Assembly: GCA_964486935.1 (NCBI GenBank)
Contig: CAZAPG010000004.1
Coordinates: 1 to 64,000, forward strand
DNA from: CAZAPG01 sp964486935
GTDB taxonomy: Bacteria; Chloroflexota; Anaerolineae; 4572-78; J111
DNA: 64,000 bases
Direction of reading: 5' to 3'
A model generated the notes under the pieces. It worked only from the letters and a program-made list of their open reading frames with translations, was not told where the DNA came from and searched no databases. This document shows positions 8,375-15,595 of this stretch, one piece after another. A program made the position numbers and the translations under genes. Positions within the stretch are counted from its first letter, which is position 1. Each line of letters starts with the position of its first letter.

Positions 8375-9532
8375 ATGAAAATAGGTATTTTGACCGGCGG
8401 CGGCGACGTGCCCGGATTGAATCCGTGCATCAAGGCCGTGGTGAATCGCGCTATAGAAGAAGGGCATACCGTTTTGGGGCTTCGCCGGGGGTGGGCGGGG
8501 CTGTTAAATTATAATCCGGCTGATGACACCAGCTTTAAAAAATGGTTGATGCCGCTAGACAAGCAAGTAGTGCGCACGGTAGACCGCACCGGCGGCACCT
8601 TTTTGCACACCTCCAGAACCAATCCGGGCAAGGTTAAACCCAAAGATGTGCCAGAATTTCTCAGAGAACCCGACTGGCACCCGGAAGAGGGCGATATTCG
8701 GGATTTTACCCCTCACGTGCTGGCTAACCTGGAGCAACTTGAACTCGATGTGCTCATTCCCATTGGCGGCGACGATACGCTGAGTTACGGCCACCGGCTG
8801 CACACCGAAGGCTTTCCTATTGTGGCCATCCCCAAAACCATGGACAACGACGTTTACGGCACCGACTACTGCATTGGCTTTTCTACCGCCGTTACGCGCA
8901 GCGTCAATTTCATCCACAACTTGCGTACCAGCGTTGGCTCTCACGAGCGCATCGGCATTATCGAACTGTTTGGCCGCAACTCCGGCGAAACCTCGCTCAT
9001 TTCAGCCTACCTGGCCGATGTGGACCGGGCCATTATCTCGGAAGTGCCGTTTGACCCAGAAAGGCTGGCTGCCCTGCTCATGGGCGACAAAAACCGCAAC
9101 CCCAGCAACTACGCCATTATGACCATCTCCGAAGGAGCCACAATGATTGGCGGCAAAATTATTGAGTATGGTCAGGCCGACGCCTTTGGTCACAAAAAAT
9201 TGGGCGGCATCGGCGCTATTACCGGCGACGCGCTCAAAAAAATTACCGGGCAAAACATTATCTACCAGCAGGTGGCCTACCTGATGCGCTCCGGCGCGCC
9301 CGACTCCATTGATTTGATGGTCGGCTTTAATTTTGCCAATATGGCCATGGATTTAATCAGCCAGAAACATTTTGGCCAAATGGTAGCCCTGAAAGATGGC
9401 AAGTACACCAACGTGCCGGCCAATATTCTGTCGCAAGGCATCAAGCGCGTTGACGTTGACGAGCTATATGATGTGGAGGCGTACAAACCCAAAGTACGCC
9501 ATGTTAATCAAAAGCCTATGTTTCTGTATTAA
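8375..9532 (+). CDS. 6-phosphofructokinase, probably pyrophosphate-dependent
   Basis: Phosphorylates fructose 6-phosphate to fructose 1,6-bisphosphate in cytosolic glycolysis. The ATG is chosen because an AGGAGG ribosome site sits 6 bp upstream; an in-frame ATG 51 bp earlier has no such site. Seen in 385 residues: GGGDVPGLN near the N terminus, GGDDT (residues 131-135), PKTMDND (Lys154, catalytic Asp157 and Asp159) and a GRNSGETS loop corresponding to the family's MGR motif. Known: in this family Gly at the second position of GGDG and Gly in PGT mark ATP enzymes, while GGDD plus PKT mark pyrophosphate enzymes; both positions here are of the PPi type, so a reversible PPi enzyme is likely. It has its own promoter and terminator. 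A degenerate paralogue lies 9 kb downstream. Confidence 0.9.
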   Translation: MKIGILTGGGDVPGLNPCIKAVVNRAIEEGHTVLGLRRGWAGLLNYNPADDTSFKKWLMPLDKQVVRTVDRTGGTFLHTSRTNPGKVKPKDVPEFLREPDWHPEEGDIRDFTPHVLANLEQLELDVLIPIGGDDTLSYGHRLHTEGFPIVAIPKTMDNDVYGTDYCIGFSTAVTRSVNFIHNLRTSVGSHERIGIIELFGRNSGETSLISAYLADVDRAIISEVPFDPERLAALLMGDKNRNPSNYAIMTISEGATMIGGKIIEYGQADAFGHKKLGGIGAITGDALKKITGQNIIYQQVAYLMRSGAPDSIDLMVGFNFANMAMDLISQKHFGQMVALKDGKYTNVPANILSQGIKRVDVDELYDVEAYKPKVRHVNQKPMFLY

Positions 9533-9558
9533 AATACAATTGGCCTGAATTTTTATTG

Positions 9559-9593
9559 GGCGTGGGGAGCGAATCAATCTCCACGCCTTTTTT
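9559..9593 (+). terminator. Intrinsic terminator after phosphofructokinase
   Basis: GC-rich stem (GGCGTGGGGAG with CTCCACGCC, bulge in the G run), loop of about nine bases, then a run of six T. Well formed and 27 bp after the stop codon. Confidence 0.85.
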
Positions 9594-9640
9594 ATTGAGT
9601 TTTACATTGGGCATAACCCCAAAAAGTACCAACAATTGTC

Positions 9641-9669
9641 TTGACTTGCCCCAAACCACATGTTACACT
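9641..9669 (+). promoter_or_regulatory. Sigma-70 promoter for the large GAF kinase
   Basis: TTGACT and TACACT at 17-bp spacing, lying between the phosphofructokinase terminator and the kinase gene; implies a leader of about 110 nt. Confidence 0.65.
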
Positions 9670-9785
9670 TTAATAATCTGCTATATTTTCAATTGTTTTC
9701 CACTGCAACTTTAGACCCTTCAAAATTTACCAAATTCAAGTAAGCGGGTGATGAATCCCGCTATTTGCCTAAATAGCCATTGTCA

Positions 9786-12700
9786 ATGAAAACGGCTGCC
9801 AGTTCCTTAAGAAGTAATGCTCCCCAAAGATTGATTGAATTATTTATCCCCGCTTTGGTGGTTGTTGCCATTGCGTTTAATCTATCGGCTTTGCTTTTTG
9901 CCTTAAATTGGGCGCAGGCCCCTTTTTTGGGCAGCCTCTTTTATCCCAATCTCATCGCCGCCGACTCATACAACCCAACTTGGGAAGCTCGCAAGCTGGG
10001 CGTTATGGGGGGCGACGCCTTATTAACCATTGATGGTACCCCCGTATCTTCCGGTAAAGACCTCTACATTTTTCTCCGCCAGCAGCAAGTTAATAATTCT
10101 GTTTCGGTGCAGTTAGAACGTTTGCCGGCGCAATCTGCCAATTTGCCCAGCCCGTTGAGCATAACGCTTCAATATTTTTCTGCTTATGATATGCTTATTT
10201 TCTTTTGGTTGCCCTACGGAATTGGGCTTTTTTATTTGGCGATGGGCATCATCATCTACCGCTTGCGCGGCGCCGGACACGCCGCCGATGTGTTTGTGGC
10301 TTTTTGCGTATTTGTGTCGATGCTGACCGGCGGCATTTTTGACCAGTACACCCTGCATTTTTTAACGCCGCTGTGGGCGTTGGTGTTGCCGTTAGCCGGC
10401 GCGGGGCTGGTGCATCTGGGTTTTGTTTTTCCTGTTCAAAGCAAGCTGGCCCGCCGCCGCTCCTGGCTGCGGTTAGCGCCCTACGGTGTAGCCCTGATTT
10501 TGGGCCTGATAAATTTGTACAGCTTCTATCTCTCCCCCAATCCGCGCCTTTATTTATGGGTGCGGTTGTGGGATTTTGGTTTTATTGGCTTGTCGATTTT
10601 GCTATTTTTGTGGGTGCAACTTAACACCCGCCTGTCGTCGCTGTCGTCGCTGGTGCGCCGGCAAACCAATATAATTTTTTGGGGCAGCGTTATAGCCTTT
10701 GGCCCGGCCGCTATCTGGACTCTGGCCAATGTGGCCGGTTTTGAAGCCCCCTTTGAATGGTCCATTTTTGCCGGGGTGTTCTTGCCGTTTATTGTCTTTC
10801 CAATTTCGGTGGCTTATGCCATGCTGCGCTACCGGCTGCTTGATTTGGATATTGTTTTTAACCAGGGGATGGTTTACGGGCTGCTCACTCTGATGATTAC
10901 GGTGGTTTACTTTTTAATTGTCAGCTTTTTGGGCGCCCTGCTGCAAGATACCTTCATTTTCAGAAACCCCATTGTATTAGCCATATTTGTTATTATTCTG
11001 GTTATTGGCCTGGAGCCACTCAAGCGGCGTTTGCAGGCGGTTATCAACCGGCTCTTTTTACGAGAGTCGTTTGACTACCGGCAACTGTTGCAGCGGTACG
11101 GCCGGGCGCTGATTTCTACCCCGCTCAACACCGACCACATTCTGGAGATGCTGGTCAAACAGGCCGGCGAGGCCCTGGCCCCGGAACGGGCTATTGTATT
11201 TTTGCGCGACTCGACCCACGGCGTTTTTTCGGTTCGCTACCACCAGGGCAGCAGCACCCTGCAAAATGTTGAGGTTCACTTTGGCCTTAGCGATGATTTG
11301 GCCCAGTGGCTGGCCGATACCAACAACATTTTGCAACTTAGCCCCGGCGGCGCGGCCCCGCCCGACGTGAAAATCTCCCGCGAAGAGCTGGCCCGGTTAA
11401 GTATGCTCAACATTGCCCTGTGTGTCCCGCTGTTGGGGTCAGAAAATTTGCTGGGCTGGCTGGCTTTGGGCATGAAAAAATCGGGGCAACCCTACCTCAG
11501 CAACGATATCTTCTTTTTGGCTACGCTGGCCAGCCAAACTACCATTGCCCTTGAAAACGCCCAATTGCTGGAAGAAGCTAACCGCCGCGCCCAAGAACTG
11601 GAAGCGCTGCAAAAAATTTCGGTTGACATTCAGGCCAAAGGCGAACCCGACGCCCTGCTCACCTCGGTAGTGGAACAGGCCACCCGCCTGCTCAAAGCCG
11701 AAGGGGGCCTTGTATTTTTACTGGAGCCGGATGACCAAACCTTAAAAGCAGTGGTTAGTTATGATTTGGATAAAGATTACTGCGGCTACACCCTCAACAG
11801 AAGCGAGGATATTGCCGGCCGGGTGATGATTTTAGGCGAGCCGGTGGTGGTTGACAATTATCACAACTTTTCGGGCCGTTCGTCCAAGTTTCAGGATGCC
11901 GCCTTTGGCGCGGTGATGGGCGTGCCCCTGCGCTGGGGCGGGAAAACGCGCGGCGTGCTCTATCTGGTTCACAAACCGCACAGTCTCCGCTTTAGCGAGA
12001 GCGACATCTGGCTGATGGAGCTATTTGCCACCCAATCGGCCATTGCTCTGGAAAAATCTCAACTGCTGACCGAAGCGCAACAGGTAGCCAACCAGCTTAC
12101 TACCCTCAGCGAAGTGAGCATGGCCATTAGCTCAACCCTGGATTTGGACACCGCCTTGCAGCGGGTTATGGACCGGGCCGTAGCCATTCTCAACGCCGAG
12201 GCCGGCTCGCTGCTGCTGGCCGACCCGCACGGCAAAAACTTGACGTTTGAGGTAGTGTTGGGGCCAACCGGTAAAGAGTTGCTGGGCGTAAAAACGCCGG
12301 TGGGCAAAGGCATTGTTGGCACAGTGGCCGAAACAGGCGAACCCCTGATTATCAACAACGTGGCCGACGACCCGCGCTGGAATGTTGCCTTTGATGAAGC
12401 CACCAAATTTAAAACCAAAGACCTGCTGTGCGTGCCAATGATTGCCCACAATCGCGTGGTTGGGGTGGTTGAGGTTATCAACAAGCTGGATGGCACCAAA
12501 TTTACCCAGGAAGAGTGCAACCTGTTGCTGTCGTTTGGGGCGCAAGCCGCTATTGCCCTTGAAAACGCGCAACGCTTTACCCGAATTGACCAGGCCCTGG
12601 CCGAGCGGGTGCAAGAGCTGCAAACCCTGCAAAACTTTGACCAGCAATTACAAACCTCGCTGGAGTTGAAGCGGGTGCTTAACATTGCCCTTACTTACGC

Positions 12701-13841
12701 GATGGACTCGCTGGGCGTGTCTATGGGGTTGATGGGCGTTATCAAAGAAAAAGAGGAGCCGGGCTTGTATCTGCTGGCGCAGCACGGCATGCCTATGGAA
12801 ATGAGTCGCTATAAAATAGACCCCTGGCCTTTAACGCGGGGAATTATGGGGCGGGTGGTCCGCACCGGCAAAACGGAAATCATTAACGATATTACCCAGG
12901 CCAAAGATTATATCCCCAAAACCCACCGCACCCGCTCGATGCTGGTTGTACCCATTATGCGCGAGGGCCGGGTGATTGGCGTAATGAACCTGGAAAGCAC
13001 CGACCCCGATTACTTTACCGAGGAAGATGCTTCTTTTGTTAATATCTTGGTCAGCCACGCGGCCATTGCTATTGACAACGCCCAGCTATTTGAACAGGTT
13101 AGAGAAGCCAACGAGGCCAAATCGGAATTTATGAATACCGCCTCGCACGAGCTAAAAATTCCAATGACCAGTATCAAAGGATACGCCAAGTTGTTGGCTA
13201 TGGGCGCTGTTGGCCAACTCTCTGAGCAGCAAAAAGATTTCCTGACGGTTATTTCTAACAATGTTGACCGCATGGACCGCCTGGTTAGCAACCTGCTGGA
13301 TGTGAGTCGCATCGAGGCCGGGCGGATTCGGCTGGAACTGGAAGACGTGCAGATGTGCGATGTTATCAACGAGGTAGTGGAATCGGCTAAGACGCAAATT
13401 GAAAAGAAAAATTTGAGTCTGCATCTGGATGTCGATAAAAATCTCCCGCAGATTCGCGCCGATTATAACCGCATGGTTCAAATTATGAATAATCTGGTGA
13501 GCAACGCCTATAAATACACCCCCGAAGGCGGCGCTATTACCGTTAGCGCCAAACCCTACAACGGCAACCTTGAAGGCATTGCGGTTAGCGTAAAAGATAC
13601 CGGCTATGGCATTTCTCAAGAAGACCAGGAAAAGCTGTTTACCAACTTTTTCCGCTCCAGCGACCAAAATATTCGCGACCAGCCGGGCACCGGCCTGGGC
13701 CTGGCCATCACCAAAAAAATGATCGAGTCTCATGGCGGACAGCTTACCCTGGATAGCGAGCCGGGCAAAGGCAGTTGCTTCACATTTACCATGCCACTGG
13801 TCAGTAAAATTCCTTTGGGCGTAGAAGTTATAGAAAGGTAA
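9786..13841 (+). CDS. Membrane sensor histidine kinase with about four GAF domains
   Basis: Seen: about 1351 residues. A first membrane helix (about 15-42), a PDZ-like extracytoplasmic region (SYNPTWEARKLGVMGGDALL), further helices to about residue 400, then roughly four GAF domains (about 445-590, 610-765, 790-945, 960-1105), HisKA with His1121 in SHELKIP, and HATPase with NNLVSNAYKY, DTGYGIS and GTGLGLAITKK. GAF domains bind small molecules or chromophores; I see no clear conserved chromophore cysteine motif, so the ligands are unknown. The HisKA box reads HELKIP instead of HELRTP. The sensor half resembles that of the minus-strand kinase at the window start. The start could be the TTG two codons earlier; ATG is preferred, although neither has a clear ribosome site. 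It has its own promoter and ends 2 bp from the convergent Nudix gene. Confidence 0.93.
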   Translation: MKTAASSLRSNAPQRLIELFIPALVVVAIAFNLSALLFALNWAQAPFLGSLFYPNLIAADSYNPTWEARKLGVMGGDALLTIDGTPVSSGKDLYIFLRQQQVNNSVSVQLERLPAQSANLPSPLSITLQYFSAYDMLIFFWLPYGIGLFYLAMGIIIYRLRGAGHAADVFVAFCVFVSMLTGGIFDQYTLHFLTPLWALVLPLAGAGLVHLGFVFPVQSKLARRRSWLRLAPYGVALILGLINLYSFYLSPNPRLYLWVRLWDFGFIGLSILLFLWVQLNTRLSSLSSLVRRQTNIIFWGSVIAFGPAAIWTLANVAGFEAPFEWSIFAGVFLPFIVFPISVAYAMLRYRLLDLDIVFNQGMVYGLLTLMITVVYFLIVSFLGALLQDTFIFRNPIVLAIFVIILVIGLEPLKRRLQAVINRLFLRESFDYRQLLQRYGRALISTPLNTDHILEMLVKQAGEALAPERAIVFLRDSTHGVFSVRYHQGSSTLQNVEVHFGLSDDLAQWLADTNNILQLSPGGAAPPDVKISREELARLSMLNIALCVPLLGSENLLGWLALGMKKSGQPYLSNDIFFLATLASQTTIALENAQLLEEANRRAQELEALQKISVDIQAKGEPDALLTSVVEQATRLLKAEGGLVFLLEPDDQTLKAVVSYDLDKDYCGYTLNRSEDIAGRVMILGEPVVVDNYHNFSGRSSKFQDAAFGAVMGVPLRWGGKTRGVLYLVHKPHSLRFSESDIWLMELFATQSAIALEKSQLLTEAQQVANQLTTLSEVSMAISSTLDLDTALQRVMDRAVAILNAEAGSLLLADPHGKNLTFEVVLGPTGKELLGVKTPVGKGIVGTVAETGEPLIINNVADDPRWNVAFDEATKFKTKDLLCVPMIAHNRVVGVVEVINKLDGTKFTQEECNLLLSFGAQAAIALENAQRFTRIDQALAERVQELQTLQNFDQQLQTSLELKRVLNIALTYAMDSLGVSMGLMGVIKEKEEPGLYLLAQHGMPMEMSRYKIDPWPLTRGIMGRVVRTGKTEIINDITQAKDYIPKTHRTRSMLVVPIMREGRVIGVMNLESTDPDYFTEEDASFVNILVSHAAIAIDNAQLFEQVREANEAKSEFMNTASHELKIPMTSIKGYAKLLAMGAVGQLSEQQKDFLTVISNNVDRMDRLVSNLLDVSRIEAGRIRLELEDVQMCDVINEVVESAKTQIEKKNLSLHLDVDKNLPQIRADYNRMVQIMNNLVSNAYKYTPEGGAITVSAKPYNGNLEGIAVSVKDTGYGISQEDQEKLFTNFFRSSDQNIRDQPGTGLGLAITKKMIESHGGQLTLDSEPGKGSCFTFTMPLVSKIPLGVEVIER

Positions 13842-13843
13842 CG

Positions 13844-14398
13844 CTACCTCTCCCCGGCCTCATCAGATGAATGGTTGGCCAACTGCTCTTGCTTGAATAA
13901 CCGCTGGCCTAAAACAATAGCTTTTTGCTGTAAGGGGACCAATTCCCAATCAATCTCCTGGGGGTTGACCCATCTGGCCGCCAAAATCTCATAGGGCGCT
14001 TCGCGCTCGATATGTTGCAGCAGACTGTTTTCGCCCCTTAAGCGGCAGTAAAACGCCAACCCTAACCCCAATGGCGTGCCTCTATCTTTTCCGCCGCCCT
14101 GAGGCTGGCAAATTAACAATTGTTTCACCTGAATCGTTAAATTCAACTCTTCCTGAACTTCGCGCCGAACAGCGCAAGCCGGGTCCTCGCCGCGATTGAC
14201 CCAGCCACCGGGTAAGCCCCAGGGAAAATTTGGCCTGAAAACGTGTTCAACCATTAACACCTGGCCGGCGTCATTAAATATTGCTCCCACCACGCCCACC
14301 TGATTTTTAGGCGCAAATAGCCTTACGCCCAGCGACAAGCCCCAGCGCAGTAAAGCGATATGTTTTAAACTATTGGCCACAACTTGTTTAAATAACAT
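13844..14398 (-). CDS. Nudix hydrolase
   Basis: Seen: 184 residues with one complete Nudix box (G-x5-E-x7-REVQEELN, in which the usual Gly after EE is Asn), preceded by the typical strand GVVGAIFNDAGQVLMVEH and the PWGLPGG motif. Known: Nudix enzymes cleave nucleoside diphosphates linked to another group, with metal held by the box glutamates; the substrate cannot be read from sequence. The gene is convergent with the large kinase (2-bp gap) and divergent from the response regulator. The N-terminal 35 residues are hydrophobic and basic, as in some Nudix proteins with a family-specific N-terminal helix; they do not look like a cleavable signal. Confidence 0.9.
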   Translation of the reverse strand: MLFKQVVANSLKHIALLRWGLSLGVRLFAPKNQVGVVGAIFNDAGQVLMVEHVFRPNFPWGLPGGWVNRGEDPACAVRREVQEELNLTIQVKQLLICQPQGGGKDRGTPLGLGLAFYCRLRGENSLLQHIEREAPYEILAARWVNPQEIDWELVPLQQKAIVLGQRLFKQEQLANHSSDEAGER

Positions 14399-14454
14399 CT
14401 GTCCAAAATTTTTATAAAAGCTGGTAACTGTTCAGGTACGCAAAGTTACGCAGG

Positions 14455-14548
14455 GGAAGCGCAGAGATGCGCCGAGACTTGTGCCCTTTGGGTAAAAGAA
14501 GAGAAATTTATAAAAACCTTCGCGAATCTCCGTGCCCCTCTGTGTTCC
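14455..14548. repeat. Degenerate inverted repeat
   Basis: Arms at 14455-14477 and 14527-14548 match in about 18 of 22 positions with one gap (core CGCAGAG/CTCTGTG and CCGAGA/TCTCCG). A TTACGCA-type end lies just outside the left arm at 14445-14451. It looks like a decayed, non-coding MITE or REP relic. Confidence 0.45.
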
Positions 14549-14697
14549 AATGGTTGGCCTGAGTAATTACGAAAAGCTAAATTACCGGCAAACATTATAA
14601 CACAAGCCTGCTGCCAGCCTAAAAGAACAACTTGCGCCTCTGGCGGCCAAAAGATAATCAACAGGCCAAAATTCCTAACGTAAATTTTAAGCTTTTA

Positions 14698-14706
14698 TGT
14701 TATAAT
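14698..14706 (+). promoter_or_regulatory. Extended -10 promoter for the response regulator
   Basis: TG-N-TATAAT, a perfect extended -10 element, about 47 bp before the GTG start. No good -35 box is visible, as is usual for this promoter class. Confidence 0.6.
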
Positions 14707-14752
14707 TTGGTTAGAAATTTATTAATGGATAACTCAAAAAGGATACCAAAAC

Positions 14753-15142
14753 GTGAGTAACCAATTACGAATTTTGTCCATTGAAGATGACCCGGAAATG
14801 CGCGGACTGATTCAGCTAATCTTTGAGCGTCAGGGCCATCGAGTAATTGGAGCAAAACGTGGGGATTTTGGTTTAGAGTTTCTGCGCAGCCTCAAACCCG
14901 ATGTCTTGCTTCTAGATTTAATGCTGCCAGATGTAGATGGCTGGGAAGTCTATCGACAAATTAAAGCCGATCCTGAACTTTCAAAAATAGGCGTCATTAT
15001 TGTCTCGGCCCGCAGCCAGGCCCAGGATGCCGCCGCCGGTAATCAAGTAACCGGTAACGACCGTTTTATTGAAAAACCCTTTTCGGTTCAGGGTTTAATA
15101 GATGCAGTTAATGAAGTAACCGAACAGTTATTGGTTAGCTAA
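14753..15142 (+). CDS. Single-domain response regulator (receiver only)
   Basis: Seen: 129 residues forming one receiver domain: acidic pocket Asp12/Asp13, phospho-acceptor Asp55 in LLLDLMLPDVDG, switch Ser85 and Lys108 in EKPF. There is no DNA-binding or enzymatic output domain, so it probably acts by protein contact or as a phosphorelay intermediate, like CheY or Spo0F (family knowledge). The start is GTG, with AAGGA about 10 bases upstream; an 11-codon ORF beginning ATG at 14724 overlaps it in another frame. Own promoter and strong terminator make it monocistronic. It could serve the orphan kinases nearby (inference). Confidence 0.92.
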   Translation: MSNQLRILSIEDDPEMRGLIQLIFERQGHRVIGAKRGDFGLEFLRSLKPDVLLLDLMLPDVDGWEVYRQIKADPELSKIGVIIVSARSQAQDAAAGNQVTGNDRFIEKPFSVQGLIDAVNEVTEQLLVS

Positions 15143-15164
15143 ATTTTTATTTCAGTTATTATTT

Positions 15165-15202
15165 AAAAACACCTCTGCCGGTAGTGGTAGGGGTGTTTTT
15201 TT
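15165..15202 (+). terminator. Strong intrinsic terminator
   Basis: Fifteen paired bases (AAAAACACCTCTGCC with its complement, two G-T pairs), six-base loop, and a T tail of seven. It ends the response regulator transcript. Confidence 0.92.
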
Positions 15203-15243
15203 GTTGCGATAGCCGTCTGTCGTATCATCTAAAAAAGCGACCA

Positions 15244-15272
15244 TTGACATTTCTTGTTACCTCTTATATAAT
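15244..15272 (+). promoter_or_regulatory. Consensus sigma-70 promoter
   Basis: TTGACA and TATAAT separated by exactly 17 bp: a perfect match to the housekeeping consensus. It should be very strong unless repressed, and a palindrome directly downstream suggests that it is repressed. Confidence 0.85.
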
Positions 15273-15288
15273 GAGTGCACGGTCAATT

Positions 15289-15304
15289 GAGTGAGTGTTC
15301 ACTC
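15289..15304. promoter_or_regulatory. TetR-type palindromic operator
   Basis: GAGTGA-N4-TCACTC, a perfect 6+6 inverted repeat starting about 17 bp after the -10 box, hence over the early transcribed region where a bound repressor would block RNA polymerase. Its form resembles operators of TetR/AcrR-family efflux regulators. No TetR-type gene occurs in the window, so the regulator would act from elsewhere. Confidence 0.55.
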
Positions 15305-15595
15305 TTTTTATTTTAACTGAACGAGTGCCAACAATTAGACACAGAAACGTTTGCTCCTATAATAAACAATTATATGCAACTATTTGAGATATAGCGCGTA
15401 ATCAATAAATAAGGCTCTATCCCTTGCGGGGCGATAGCAGATTGTCTTTTCTGCATTGTAGCCAGATTTGCCCGGATATACCCTGCAATACAACTTTTGG
15501 TTAATGACTCAAACAAACTAACCCTTTATACTTAAGGTTATAGCAAACCAAGTAACCGCAACAAATTCACTTGATTGAAATCAGGGAGATAGGAC

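Larger units (their letters stand above)
14399..14752. other. Intergenic region with degenerate repeat and a promoter
   Basis: A 354-bp gap between divergent genes. It contains an imperfect inverted repeat (listed separately) and an extended -10 promoter for the response regulator. No convincing ORF or RNA gene. Confidence 0.6.
15143..15595. promoter_or_regulatory. Regulatory region and long leader of the export operon
   Basis: 453 bp without a gene. After the terminator come a consensus promoter and a palindromic operator (listed separately), then about 290 nt of apparent untranslated leader. The leader has one visible small hairpin near 15415-15440 (CTATC paired with GATAG around a CCTTGCGGGG core). 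I see no known riboswitch motif and no ORF with a ribosome site. Confidence 0.6.

Noticed and set aside
12059..12685. Open frame of 208 residues on the minus strand
   Set aside because: Antisense to the GAF region of the large kinase; low-complexity Ser/Arg-rich composition typical of a shadow frame.
14399..14413. GTCCAAAATTTTT similar to the start of the post-stop repeat
   Set aside because: The match is limited to about 12 bases and lacks the following hairpins; probably chance.
14724..14759. An 11-codon ORF overlapping the response regulator start
   Set aside because: Could be a leader peptide, but its composition is plain and it has no clear ribosome site; more likely chance.
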